A program made the translations under genes and the position numbers. Positions 42,266-51,435 of a DNA stretch of 64,000 nucleotides are shown in pieces (positions within the stretch are counted from its first letter, which is position 1; every line of letters starts with the position of its first letter). Origin of the DNA: Priestia endophytica DSM 13796 (GTDB taxonomy: Bacteria > Bacillota > Bacilli > Bacillales > Bacillaceae_H). The DNA is taken from positions 186,001 through 250,000 of the forward strand of contig NZ_FOXX01000008.1 of the NCBI RefSeq assembly GCF_900115845.1, given 5' to 3'. The notes beneath the pieces were generated by a model. The model had not been told where the DNA came from. It saw only the letters and a program-made list of their open reading frames with translations, and made no database searches.

Positions 42266-43299
42266 GAGCACAAAAAGTCTTTACAACAATTGATACACAT
42301 ACAGGTGGCAATCCAACGAGGACGCTGATTAGTGGTCTTCCGGAACTAGTAGGAAAAACCATGGCGGAAAAAATGCTCTATATGCAAAAGAAGTATGACT
42401 GGATCCGTAAGCTTTTAATGAATGAACCACGGGGTCATGATATCATGTCTGGTGCTTTGTTAACTAATCCATGCCATCCGGAAGCAGATATTGGTGTAAT
42501 TTACATAGAAACAGGTGGATATCTGCCAATGTGTGGTCATGATACGATTGGTGTATGTACTGCTTTAATTGAATCGGGATTAATCCCTGTTCGCGAACCA
42601 GTTACCTCATTAAAATTGGATACGCCTGCCGGACTCATTGAGGTGGATATTTCTGTGGAAAATGGTAAAGCAAGAGAAGTATCCTTTTGCAATATTCCAG
42701 CGTTTCTTTTAAAGAAAGTTTCCGTTGACATCGAAGGAATTGGGCATATAGATGCTGACATTGCATATGGTGGGAATTTTTATGCAATTATTGACGCTAA
42801 AACTATTGGAGTGGATTTAGTTCCAGAAAATGCTTCCACCATAATCGAAAAAGCCATCACGATCCGAAACACCATTAATGAAAAAACAGAAATTATTCAC
42901 CCACAATATTCATTTATTAGAGGGTTAACTCATGTTGAATTTTTCACTGAACCAACTCATGAGGAAGCAGATGTAAAAAACACAGTTATTGTCCCCCCAG
43001 GAGGAATTGATCGTTCTCCATGTGGAACAGGTACCTCTGCTAAATTAGCCGTGCTATATAGTAATCAAGAAATTGCAATTGGCGAAGATTTTGTTCATGA
43101 AAGTATTGTTGGTTCCTTATTTAAAGGACGTATATTGGAAACAACAGATGTGAAAGGCAGTGAAGCTGTAGTGACTAGAATCACAGGATCTGCTTGGTTA
43201 ATGGGATTGCATCAATTCTTCTACAACGAAGAAGATCCACTTAAAGAAGGGTTCTTGCTTATTCCCCCTATGCAACATGAAACGGAGGACGTAACATGA
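42262..43299 (+). CDS. 4-hydroxyproline epimerase (proline racemase family)
   Basis: 345 residues; interconverts trans-4-hydroxy-L-proline and cis-4-hydroxy-D-proline. Both catalytic Cys are present: Cys91 in LPMCGHDTIG and the second in DRSPCGTGTSAKLA. The N-terminus TIDTHTGGNPTR is typical. Proline racemase is the alternative, but the full downstream hydroxyproline route argues for hydroxyproline. Overlaps the dehydrogenase stop and the next gene by 4 bp each, so tightly coupled. Confidence 0.88.
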   Translation: MRAQKVFTTIDTHTGGNPTRTLISGLPELVGKTMAEKMLYMQKKYDWIRKLLMNEPRGHDIMSGALLTNPCHPEADIGVIYIETGGYLPMCGHDTIGVCTALIESGLIPVREPVTSLKLDTPAGLIEVDISVENGKAREVSFCNIPAFLLKKVSVDIEGIGHIDADIAYGGNFYAIIDAKTIGVDLVPENASTIIEKAITIRNTINEKTEIIHPQYSFIRGLTHVEFFTEPTHEEADVKNTVIVPPGGIDRSPCGTGTSAKLAVLYSNQEIAIGEDFVHESIVGSLFKGRILETTDVKGSEAVVTRITGSAWLMGLHQFFYNEEDPLKEGFLLIPPMQHETEDVT

Positions 43300-44249
43300 A
43301 GATTCAAAAAATGTACTCAACAATAGATGTACACGTAGCCGGTGAGGCTTTTCGTATTATCAAAGACGTACCTTTCATTCATTACCAAAACTTGAAACAG
43401 TTAAATAAACAGCTTTCGCATGTTTTTCTAGAAGAAATCAAGCTTCTATTAAATGAACCACGAGGGTTCGCAGGCATAAATGGCTGTCTTATTATTCCGC
43501 CGGTTAATCAGGAAGCAGATGCTGCAGTCATATTTTTAAATCATGAAGGAACAGTTCCCCTTCATTACGGTGGCATTGTTGCTGTGATTACAGCTTTACT
43601 AGAATGCGGCTATTTACAATCAAGGACGTCAAATAAATACAAAATTGAAACAGTCAGTGGTATGATCCCAGTTACTGCTACTATAGAGAATGATGAAGTC
43701 ATTTCGGTTTTGATAGAAAGTGAACCATGTCAAGTAACCCACGTAAATATTCCATTGCCTTATGAGCATTTAAATTCCCGCTTCTCTCTCGTACAAGCCG
43801 ATCAATTATATGCTGTGTTTGAAAAATGTGATACTTTTGCAAAGATTCGTATTGAAGAACTTTCTAAATTGAAGAAATGGGGGAAAACAGTCCTTCAGTC
43901 TCTCAAATCAAAAACACCTGTAAAAAGCATCATTTTAATGGATGCTTCCCATCTAGAAGAGAAGCGAATTAAAACGATCACTTTTCGTAATGATGAGTAT
44001 ATAGTTCGTTCTCCTGGCTTCGGATCAACAATGGCATGTTATACAAGCTTGCTTTCTAATAGTAGATTATACATGGAATCATCATTTATAAATGAAAGTA
44101 TTTTTGACAGCTCTTTGACCGTACAATTTGCCAAACAAACAGAAAGTGGATATAAGTTTACGTTGGCAAGCCGCGGCTTTATTACAGGAATGCAAAAATT
44201 TATATTAGATCCGACAGATCCTTTACCAACTGGATTCTTATTAAAATAA
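43296..44249 (+). CDS. Proline-racemase paralogue lacking both catalytic Cys
   Basis: 317 residues, clearly the same fold as its neighbour (TIDVHVAGEAFR, LLNEPRGFAGINGCLIIPP, later FITGMQKFILDPTDPLPTGF). The first active-site motif PMCGH is replaced by PLHYG (His90 where Cys is expected), and the second, RSPCGTGT, by RSPGFGST. It can therefore not act as a two-base racemase or as a known Cys-Thr/Ser dehydratase. The reading frame is intact and coupled to the epimerase by ATGA, so it is maintained. It may be a regulatory or structural partner of the epimerase or a new lyase. Confidence 0.82.
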   Translation: MKIQKMYSTIDVHVAGEAFRIIKDVPFIHYQNLKQLNKQLSHVFLEEIKLLLNEPRGFAGINGCLIIPPVNQEADAAVIFLNHEGTVPLHYGGIVAVITALLECGYLQSRTSNKYKIETVSGMIPVTATIENDEVISVLIESEPCQVTHVNIPLPYEHLNSRFSLVQADQLYAVFEKCDTFAKIRIEELSKLKKWGKTVLQSLKSKTPVKSIILMDASHLEEKRIKTITFRNDEYIVRSPGFGSTMACYTSLLSNSRLYMESSFINESIFDSSLTVQFAKQTESGYKFTLASRGFITGMQKFILDPTDPLPTGFLLK

Positions 44250-44524
44250 TTCGCATAAAAAAAGCAACTAATAACTCCATTTGGCCTGGCTGCAGGTGTG
44301 TGACCAAAAAAGTCCTGAATTCTAAAAAGCATGGAATTATAAATTAATGATTACAATATAATCCCCGCAGCCCCATTTAGTAGCTATGAACATTCAGACA
44401 TCCAACATAAATTGTCTCTTATACACTTGAAAATCGTTACTAACAGCACTTAATTTTTCTGAATATTCAAATAATTAGAACCTTTTTTCTTGAAAATACA
44501 AACATTATATCGAGGAGGAATTAG

Positions 44525-46024
44525 ATGGAAAAAATAGTGGAATGGTTAGTTGGACAAGTATGGAGCCTCGGATTAGTTGTCTTTGCCCTTGGAGCAGGAT
44601 TGTTTTTCTCGATTACTACCCGCTTTCTGCAGATACGATATTTTAAAGAAATGATTAAATTGCTGTTCGAAGGCAAAAGTTCTGATTCAGGAGTATCATC
44701 TTTTCAGGCTTTTTGTATGGCTCTAGCAGGACGTGTAGGAATTGGTAATATAGCAGGTGTGGCGACAGCTATTGCCTTTGGAGGTCCAGGGGCGGTGTTC
44801 TGGATGTGGATTATGGCTCTATTAGGAGGAGCCAGTGCTTTTATCGAGTCCACTCTTGCCCAATTATACAAAAGTAAAGTAGGAAATGAATACCGAGGAG
44901 GTACACCCTACTTTATTGAAAAAGGTTTAAAGATAAAATGGTTTGCTTCGTTAGTCGCTATCGTTGTTACCATTTCCTATGGATTCTTATTGCCTGGCAT
45001 ACAATCAAGTACTATTGCTGTTGGATTTGAAAATACATCCGGTATAAATAAGGGCATCACTGGAGTTTTATTGGTTGTTTTGCTTGCAATAATTATTTTT
45101 GGTGGTGTTAAGCGAATTGCTAATGTCGCAGACAAAATAGTTCCCTTCATGGCTGTAGGATATGTGATCGTTACATTCATTATTTTATTTGCGAATATGA
45201 AGGAAGTTCCTGCTATGTTCGCTCTTATATTCTCAAGTGCATTTGGTGTGAATGAGGCCTTTGGTGGGATTGTTGGTGCAGCGATTGCCTGGGGGGTTAA
45301 AAGAGCCGTGTTTTCCAATGTTGCTGGTGTTGGTGAAGGAACATATAGTTCGGCGGCGGCTGAAGTTTCCCACCCTGCCAAGCAAGGATTAGTCCAAGCC
45401 TTTTCGGTCTATATTGATACGCTTGTTGTATGTACAGCGACGGCTCTTATGATTCTTGTAACTGGTATGTATAGCGTTACTCCAGAAGGAAAAGAACCAA
45501 TTGTGGAAACAATGGGAAATATTGAAGCTGGCCCCATCTATACTCAGGAGGCAGTAGACACTGTATTACCAGGATTTGGATCAATATTTATATCCGTTGC
45601 CATTTTCTTCTTCGCTTTCACTACCCTAATGGCTTATTATTATATTGCCGAAACGACCCTTATCTATCTTGATAAAAAACTAAAATTGCAGTGGTTGAAA
45701 ACGATTCTGAAAATTGTATTTTTATTTATGGTTTATATTGGAAGTGTCGAATCAGCATCTTTATTATGGGCTCTGGGGGATTTAGGTATAGGCAGCATGG
45801 CGTGGCTTAATCTTATTGCTATTTTACTTCTAACAAAACCAGCCTTAAAAGTATTAAAGGATTATGAAGTTCAGAGAAAAGCAGGAAAAGACCCAATTTT
45901 TGACCCAAGCAAAGTAGAAATAGATGGAGCGGATTTCTGGGAAGAAAAATACAGAGAGATCGAGAGTGGGACTTCCAAAGATAAAGTGTCTACTGGTGGA
46001 CCGGGTACAAAAATAATGCAATAG
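44525..46024 (+). CDS. AGCS sodium:amino acid symporter
   Basis: 499 residues, about ten to eleven helices, with AGCS motifs FCMALAGRVGIGNIAGVATA and AFGGPGAVFWMWIMALLG, and ESTLAQLYKSK. Family members take up alanine or glycine with sodium; given its place at the end of this cluster it may import hydroxyproline or proline. It is 275 bp after the racemase paralogue, with no sigma-54 box seen, so it may have its own promoter. Ribosome site GAGGAGGAATT precedes the ATG. Confidence 0.87.
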   Translation: MEKIVEWLVGQVWSLGLVVFALGAGLFFSITTRFLQIRYFKEMIKLLFEGKSSDSGVSSFQAFCMALAGRVGIGNIAGVATAIAFGGPGAVFWMWIMALLGGASAFIESTLAQLYKSKVGNEYRGGTPYFIEKGLKIKWFASLVAIVVTISYGFLLPGIQSSTIAVGFENTSGINKGITGVLLVVLLAIIIFGGVKRIANVADKIVPFMAVGYVIVTFIILFANMKEVPAMFALIFSSAFGVNEAFGGIVGAAIAWGVKRAVFSNVAGVGEGTYSSAAAEVSHPAKQGLVQAFSVYIDTLVVCTATALMILVTGMYSVTPEGKEPIVETMGNIEAGPIYTQEAVDTVLPGFGSIFISVAIFFFAFTTLMAYYYIAETTLIYLDKKLKLQWLKTILKIVFLFMVYIGSVESASLLWALGDLGIGSMAWLNLIAILLLTKPALKVLKDYEVQRKAGKDPIFDPSKVEIDGADFWEEKYREIESGTSKDKVSTGGPGTKIMQ

Positions 46025-46229
46025 AAGCATAGAATATGAATCCCCTCATGAATGACTTGTAGAGAGTATATGAAACTCATACTGGTAAAAAACTCTCCCT
46101 AGTAACTAGAAAACGATTTCCTTTAAGGAGCGGACTTATGAAGCTAATCCAAACAATTGATGGATAAGTTCTTATTGATTTTGGAAAGACATCCTCCTTC
46201 TTTTAGGATAGGCAGGATTCTTGACTAAA

Positions 46230-46530
46230 ATGATGATACGAGGTTTAGAAACATATAAAAAAGGCCAAGCACTTTTTTTAAAAAAGTCTTGGCCTTTTTT
46301 ATTCCTTGATTTACTTGGATAAAAACCGGTCGTATGCCCTTCTGAATCAACTGCCCGATATAAATACCTTTTTGCCCTTTTACCTTGATATGGGTTTCAT
46401 TAACTATCCATGGGTTATTTGTCGACTTAAGATGATCTTGTACTCGCTCATCTAATTCAGGATCGCTCTGATTTCCCCTCCCTGCGCATGATTGCAGTAT
46501 GGGCAATAGATAATCCGTTAAGTGTGTCAT
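46230..46530 (-). pseudogene. IS6-family transposase remnant, frameshifted
   Basis: One frame reads PELDERVQDHLKSTNNPW then IVNETHIKVKGQK, matching the start of the IS6/IS26 catalytic core (DE replaced by NE). The next frame then continues YLYRAVDSEGHTTGFYPSKS and RNKKGQDFFKKS, the following part of the same family. So a frameshift splits it, and both ends are missing. No terminal inverted repeats were found. A strong hairpin (46257-46300, GGCCAAG stem) overlaps the 3' part. It marks an old insertion between the hydroxyproline and hexuronate regions. Confidence 0.75.
46257..46300. terminator. Bidirectional terminator-like hairpin
   Basis: AAAAAAGGCCAAG (46257-46269) pairs perfectly with CTTGGCCTTTTTT (46288-46300), with a further CTTTTTT/AAAAAAG pair inside. 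It could end the symporter transcript. Confidence 0.7.
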
Positions 46531-46750
46531 TATAAACTGAGAAATAGATTTATATCTTCTAGTTGTAGAAACCTTATTTGTAGAAGCATTTATGATAAGA
46601 TACCAAGGTTATCAGTTTAAAAGTTTCATTAAGTAAAGGACATCCTTACTCATGATAAGTATGGGTGTTTCTTGTAATATTGAATAAAGAAAGTTATTCT
46701 CTCTGAAATTCATTCTAACATTAGAGATATTCTTAGCCTCAGTAAAACAT

Positions 46751-48376
46751 CTAAGGCATTCTCACCATGTTATGCAAGGTTGTTCTTACTGCACCTGGTG
46801 CTTTAATTAGTAGTTTAAAAAATTCTTCTACTTTCTCTCCCAAACCGATCTCATATAAATCAACACCAAAGATTTGTGCATTTGTTAATATAGGTTTTAA
46901 ATGATTATGAACAGAATCTGGATTTCCAAACTCTATCTTTTGAATATGTTGCTGTACCTCTTCTAGCAGAGGATCTGGACTAAGCGTGAATACTTCACCA
47001 TCATCATTAATCCCCATTAAATAACGACACCAAGCTGCAATTGTTAATGGAATAAAAGTTAAGTTGTTTACATCTAGATCGTCTCTTTCTACATATAATT
47101 TTAATGTTTCTCCAAAACGAATACTTAACTTTTGTGAGGTATCTGTTGCAATTCGTTGTGGTGTATCTGGGTTATTCGGATTCGAAAAGCGTATTTCAAT
47201 CACTTCTTTCAAAAATTCCCTAGGATCAATAATTCCAGGATCCACCACTACTTTCATACCTTCAACATACCCAATTTTCTCTACTAATGCCTTCAAATCT
47301 TTATCCTTCATCTCGGCAGCAATCGACGTATAATTAAGCAAACAACCGAATATGGCTAATGCTGTATGCAGCGGATTCAAACAAGTGCATACTTTCATCC
47401 TTTCTACGCGATCAACAACTTCTCTTTCTGTAAAATATACTCCAACTTTTTCTAAAGAAGGTCTTCCATTTGGAAAAGAATCTTCAATAACAAGGTATTC
47501 AGATTCTTCTGTATTCACAAAAGGAGCTATTGTTGGTCCATTTTTTCTCGTCTGAATTAAATCTATACTGCCAAATCCTATTTCTTTCAATTTCTCTTGT
47601 ACAACTAAAGAAGGATGCGGGGTAATTTTATCAATCATACTCCATGGAAACGTAATAACATCCTCATCATTTAAATAATCAATAAACCCTTGATCTACAG
47701 TATTCATTCCCTTCCACATAGAAGCTACTGTCATGACAGCCTCTTTTAACTTATCCCCATTATGAGAAAAATTATCTGTACTTACCAATGCTAATGGTAC
47801 TTTTCCATTCTGATATCGTTCAAATAAAAGTGCTGTTAATATCACCATTGTATGTTTTGGGTTATCAAGTCCTTGCTCAATTTCTTGTTGAATAGAACCT
47901 TGGATTTTACCCTCAATATCTTTTAAATTATATCCTTTTTCAGTAATTGTAAGGGTTATAAATTGTAGAGAAGGATTCCTGAAAATTTCCTTCAACCTTT
48001 TCCAAGATGAAGTTTTAGGATCTGCTGTGATACTTTCTGCAACACTTGCTATGACTTCCATATCCAATGTTCCATCTACTTTCATGGTAACATCTAGACA
48101 CAAATTATCATAAGGGTGATAAGCTTTTTCTATCTTGCCATCATTGCTAGTTGAAACAACAATAATTCCCTTATCAGCCTCTTTTAATTCTATTAAATGA
48201 TGTTGTAAGACCGAGTGGAAGGCTCTAAACAAGTTTCCTCCTCCAATGTGTAACCAAACAGGCTCTCTTTTTGTAGCTTCCCAAACTTTCTCAAAGGGAT
48301 ATCCTGGTGTCTTAATATCAACCTTTTCAAAATGATCTTTTTTATTTTTTAATTCTTCTTTTCCTAATCGCAGCAT
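46751..48376 (-). CDS. uxuB: Fructuronate/tagaturonate reductase
   Basis: A polyol-specific long-chain dehydrogenase, 541 residues, that reduces D-fructuronate to D-mannonate with NADH. WLHIGGGNLFRAFHSVLQHH is the N-terminal nucleotide region; VSTDNFSHNGDKL and the Lys/Asn/His centre CLNPLHTALAIFG are catalytic. The length fits the Firmicute type. It is next to uxaC (40 bp) and downstream of uxuA, completing the glucuronate route, so fructuronate rather than tagaturonate is likely. The ATG has GGAGAAGGTGG upstream. Confidence 0.87.
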   Translation of the reverse strand: MLRLGKEELKNKKDHFEKVDIKTPGYPFEKVWEATKREPVWLHIGGGNLFRAFHSVLQHHLIELKEADKGIIVVSTSNDGKIEKAYHPYDNLCLDVTMKVDGTLDMEVIASVAESITADPKTSSWKRLKEIFRNPSLQFITLTITEKGYNLKDIEGKIQGSIQQEIEQGLDNPKHTMVILTALLFERYQNGKVPLALVSTDNFSHNGDKLKEAVMTVASMWKGMNTVDQGFIDYLNDEDVITFPWSMIDKITPHPSLVVQEKLKEIGFGSIDLIQTRKNGPTIAPFVNTEESEYLVIEDSFPNGRPSLEKVGVYFTEREVVDRVERMKVCTCLNPLHTALAIFGCLLNYTSIAAEMKDKDLKALVEKIGYVEGMKVVVDPGIIDPREFLKEVIEIRFSNPNNPDTPQRIATDTSQKLSIRFGETLKLYVERDDLDVNNLTFIPLTIAAWCRYLMGINDDGEVFTLSPDPLLEEVQQHIQKIEFGNPDSVHNHLKPILTNAQIFGVDLYEIGLGEKVEEFFKLLIKAPGAVRTTLHNMVRMP

Positions 48377-48415
48377 TTGTCCACCTTCTCCTAACTCCTA
48401 TATTATTATTTATCT

Positions 48416-49846
48416 TTAAGACGGGGAAATGATGGCTTCTTTCAGTTTAATTTCAAAATACTCTGAAGCATTGTTGTAGGATATATCCTGGACAATTTGC
48501 CCCAGCCATTCTAAATCATATGGATATTCGCCATTCTCAACCCATTCACCTAAAATATTGCATAAGATTCGTCTGAAATACTCATGGCGACTGTATGATA
48601 AAAAGCTACGTGAATCCGTTAACATTCCAATAAATCTAGATAATACTCCTATATTGCCTAATGTTTTCATTTGAGCAACCATACCATCTATATGGTCATT
48701 AAACCACCAAGCAGAACCAAATTGAACTTTTGAAGGTGTTCCCTCTCTCTGGAAATTCCCTGCTATTGTTGCTAATAATTCATTATCCTTTGGATTTAAT
48801 CCATATAAAACTGTTTTAGGAAGTTGCTGAACTTTATCTAACTCGTCAAGTAACTGACATAAAGGGATAGCAATAGGGTCATCTTTCATAGAGTCACAAC
48901 CTATATTTGAACCAATATTATAGAATAGATGAGAATTAGCATTTCGTAAAGCACCAATATGGTATTGCATAACCCATTTTCTCCGATTATAAGATTTTCC
49001 AAGTCTTACTAGCAATTGTGCTAGAAACTGATGGATTTCCTTTAATGAAAGAACTTCCCCATTTAACCTCTTTTCCACAATCGTATCTAATTCTTGTAGG
49101 GTGGCATTTTCAAAAACAACTGTCTCTAAACTATGATCGGCTAATTTACAGCCCATGTTCTGAAAATAATCCAGCCTATTCTCCAAGGCATCTATTAGTT
49201 CTGTAAAATTGGTTATACGAATTCCTGCTATATCTCCTAAATCTCTAACATAGTCTGTCCAAAATTCATGTTGAATGGACATAACTTGGTCTGGTCGAAA
49301 CGATGGTAAAACAGTTGTAGAAAAGTCCTTATCCTCTTTCAATAGCTTATGATAACGTAAATCATCTATTGGATCATCTGTCGTCCCGATGAATGTTACG
49401 TTTGCGCGTTTAATGAACGCCCTTGCTGAGAAGTTTTGCCCCTTTAGTTTCTCATTACATATATCCCAAATATCTTTTGCTGTTGTTCTTTTTAAAATGG
49501 TTTCTACATTAAAATATTGTCTTAATTCCATATGTGTCCAATGATAAAGCGGATTTCCTATTAATTTTTCAACCGTTTCAGCCCACTTTTCAAATTTTTC
49601 ATATCCGCTTGCCTTTCCAGTAATATAATATTCGTCTATACCATTTGCCCTCATTGCACGCCATTTATAATGATCTCCCTCTAACCATAATTCGGTCATA
49701 TCTTTATAAGTTCTATTTTCATAAATTTCTTGTGGATCTAAATGACAATGGTAATCATAGATTGGCATTTTAGAAGCATAATCATGGAATAGTCTTTTAG
49801 CTGTTTCAGTTTGAAGTAAGAAGTCTATATTCATAAATGGTTTCAT
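48416..49846 (-). CDS. uxaC: Glucuronate isomerase
   Basis: Isomerises D-glucuronate to D-fructuronate. 476 residues; amidohydrolase-like fold with metal motif YDYHCHLDPQEIYE, conserved GDHYKWRAMRANG, WWFNDHIDGM and GMLTDSRSFLSYSRHEYFRR. I use the ATG at 49846 (MKPFMNIDFLL), which matches B. subtilis UxaC MEPFMGKNFLL; a GTG/ATG pair 3-4 codons upstream sits too close to AGGAG. First of two genes (uxaC-uxuB) and 260 bp downstream of uxuA. Confidence 0.92.
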   Translation of the reverse strand: MKPFMNIDFLLQTETAKRLFHDYASKMPIYDYHCHLDPQEIYENRTYKDMTELWLEGDHYKWRAMRANGIDEYYITGKASGYEKFEKWAETVEKLIGNPLYHWTHMELRQYFNVETILKRTTAKDIWDICNEKLKGQNFSARAFIKRANVTFIGTTDDPIDDLRYHKLLKEDKDFSTTVLPSFRPDQVMSIQHEFWTDYVRDLGDIAGIRITNFTELIDALENRLDYFQNMGCKLADHSLETVVFENATLQELDTIVEKRLNGEVLSLKEIHQFLAQLLVRLGKSYNRRKWVMQYHIGALRNANSHLFYNIGSNIGCDSMKDDPIAIPLCQLLDELDKVQQLPKTVLYGLNPKDNELLATIAGNFQREGTPSKVQFGSAWWFNDHIDGMVAQMKTLGNIGVLSRFIGMLTDSRSFLSYSRHEYFRRILCNILGEWVENGEYPYDLEWLGQIVQDISYNNASEYFEIKLKEAIISPS

Positions 49847-50069
49847 TCGTTTCATCACTCCTATTTATAAGCTTTTGTATAGAGGAATTCGTTTTTTGTA
49901 TCATTCCTTTGTAGGCTTATATCTTTATAAACGGGAAGTACTCACAAAAAATCTTTACCTTCCAATTAACCTATTAGTGTTCCATCACTTTAGGTATGTG
50001 CCCTACTATAAAGGGAATTTCTTTACTAGTTATACTCAGCCTTATTTGTCTATTCGCAAATAAAAGTAA

Positions 50070-50083
50070 ATAAAACGCTTCCA
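50070..50083 (-). promoter_or_regulatory. Weak cre-like site upstream of uxaC
   Basis: TGGAAGCGTTTTAT on the minus strand matches the cre consensus at 12 of 14 positions. It is 224 bp before uxaC, in the gap after uxuA. Confidence 0.4.
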
Positions 50084-50121
50084 ATTCGAAGTCCATTTTT
50101 CAAAAGAAATAAAGTAATATA

Positions 50122-51222
50122 TTAAGTGTTTTGAACACTTATGTTTTCGAAAATACCCTTCCTTAACGATACATTGGCATCCCATGCACCTTGTAAATAC
50201 ATAGCTCCTAAAGCCCGATCATACAAACCGTATCCAGGTCTACATACTTCATCCCAAATATGCCTTCCATGATCAGGACGAGCATAGCCTTTGAAATCAT
50301 GTTCAAATAATGTATTTACGATTCCTGTAATCGGTAGAGATCCATCTTCGTTTCGATGAGACGATTCAATGAAACTGCCATCTTCAAAATGTTTTACATT
50401 CCGGATATGAGCGAAAGGAATCCTGCTAATAAAGGATTTTAAAATATCAATTAAATCATTGTTAGGGTTTGCCCCTAAAGAACCAGAGCAAAATGTTAAC
50501 CCATTTGAAGGACTATTTACGGCATTTAGAATTGCTTGAATATCATTTTTATTCTTTACAATACGAGGTAAACCAAAGATTGAGAACGGTGGATCATCTG
50601 GATGAATAGCTAATTGAATGCCATATCGTTCAGCAGTCGGGCAAACTTCTTCTAAAAAGTAAGTTAAATTATCTAATAAATGGGCTTCTGTTATGCTTTT
50701 ATATTGATTAAAAAGATTTTGTAAATCTTTTAATCTTTCAGGCTCCCAACCAGGAAGAGTAAAATTATTTGAGTTCTCCTCCATATTTTTCACAACTTGT
50801 TCAGGTGTAAGAGCATGAACTTTTTCAGCATCGAAAAATAGAGCTGTACTGCCATCTTCCATCTCTTTAAATAAATCGGTACGAAGCCAGTCAAATACAG
50901 GCATAAAATTATAACATACAACCTTGATTCCAAATTTGCTCAAATTTTCCAATGTTTCTTTATATGCCTCTATATATTGATCTCTTGAAGATAGTCCAAG
51001 TTTTATGTCTTCATGCACATTAACACTTTCAACAACATCGGTATTTAAGCCATATTTTTTAGCTTGGTTCACTACTTCTCCTATTCGTTGAACAGACCAA
51101 ACCTCTCCTACAGGTACATCATGAAGTGCCCATACAACTCCCTTCACTCCAGGAATTTGGCGAATCTTAGCTAATGTAATAGAGTCATTTCCTTCTCCAT
51201 ACCATCGAAATGTCATTTGCAT
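50122..51222 (-). CDS. uxuA: Mannonate dehydratase
   Basis: Dehydrates D-mannonate to 2-keto-3-deoxygluconate. 366 residues; starts MTFRWYGEGND after two codons, with ALHDVP, NVHEDIKLG, AIHPDDPPFSIFGLPRI, CSGSLGANPNND and YARPDHGRHIWDE, all conserved in UxuA, with metal-binding Cys and His. It lies 214 bp after the GPH symporter, and an operator-like palindrome occurs in that gap. KDG kinase and aldolase, needed next, are not in the window. Confidence 0.93.
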   Translation of the reverse strand: MQMTFRWYGEGNDSITLAKIRQIPGVKGVVWALHDVPVGEVWSVQRIGEVVNQAKKYGLNTDVVESVNVHEDIKLGLSSRDQYIEAYKETLENLSKFGIKVVCYNFMPVFDWLRTDLFKEMEDGSTALFFDAEKVHALTPEQVVKNMEENSNNFTLPGWEPERLKDLQNLFNQYKSITEAHLLDNLTYFLEEVCPTAERYGIQLAIHPDDPPFSIFGLPRIVKNKNDIQAILNAVNSPSNGLTFCSGSLGANPNNDLIDILKSFISRIPFAHIRNVKHFEDGSFIESSHRNEDGSLPITGIVNTLFEHDFKGYARPDHGRHIWDEVCRPGYGLYDRALGAMYLQGAWDANVSLRKGIFENISVQNT

Positions 51223-51352
51223 AGTACCTATCTCCTCTCCATTATTTAAATTCAGCGTAGAAATATACTAATCTATCTCTTTAAGTAAAAGGTCTTAAGT
51301 AACAGTCCCCCTTTCTTTATTCATGGATCAACTTTTAAAAAATAAATCTAAC

Positions 51353-51364
51353 ATACTAATATGG
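51353..51364 (-). promoter_or_regulatory. Hexuronate operator, uxuA copy
   Basis: Minus strand CCATATTAGTAT, one base from the palindromic copy CCATACTAGTAT at 54354. Lies 131 bp before uxuA. Confidence 0.55.
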
Positions 51365-51435
51365 TAGTTTAACTATTATTATATTTTATTTTCCGAATAT
51401 TTCAACTTCATTAAATCTCCTAATAAAAAATTGTA

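Noticed and set aside
44977-45381. 134-codon minus-strand ORF inside the AGCS symporter
   Set aside because: Shadow frame of a conserved membrane protein gene.
46257-46300. GGCCAAG hairpin as an IS terminal repeat
   Set aside because: It lies inside transposase coding sequence and has a terminator-like T tract rather than IS ends.
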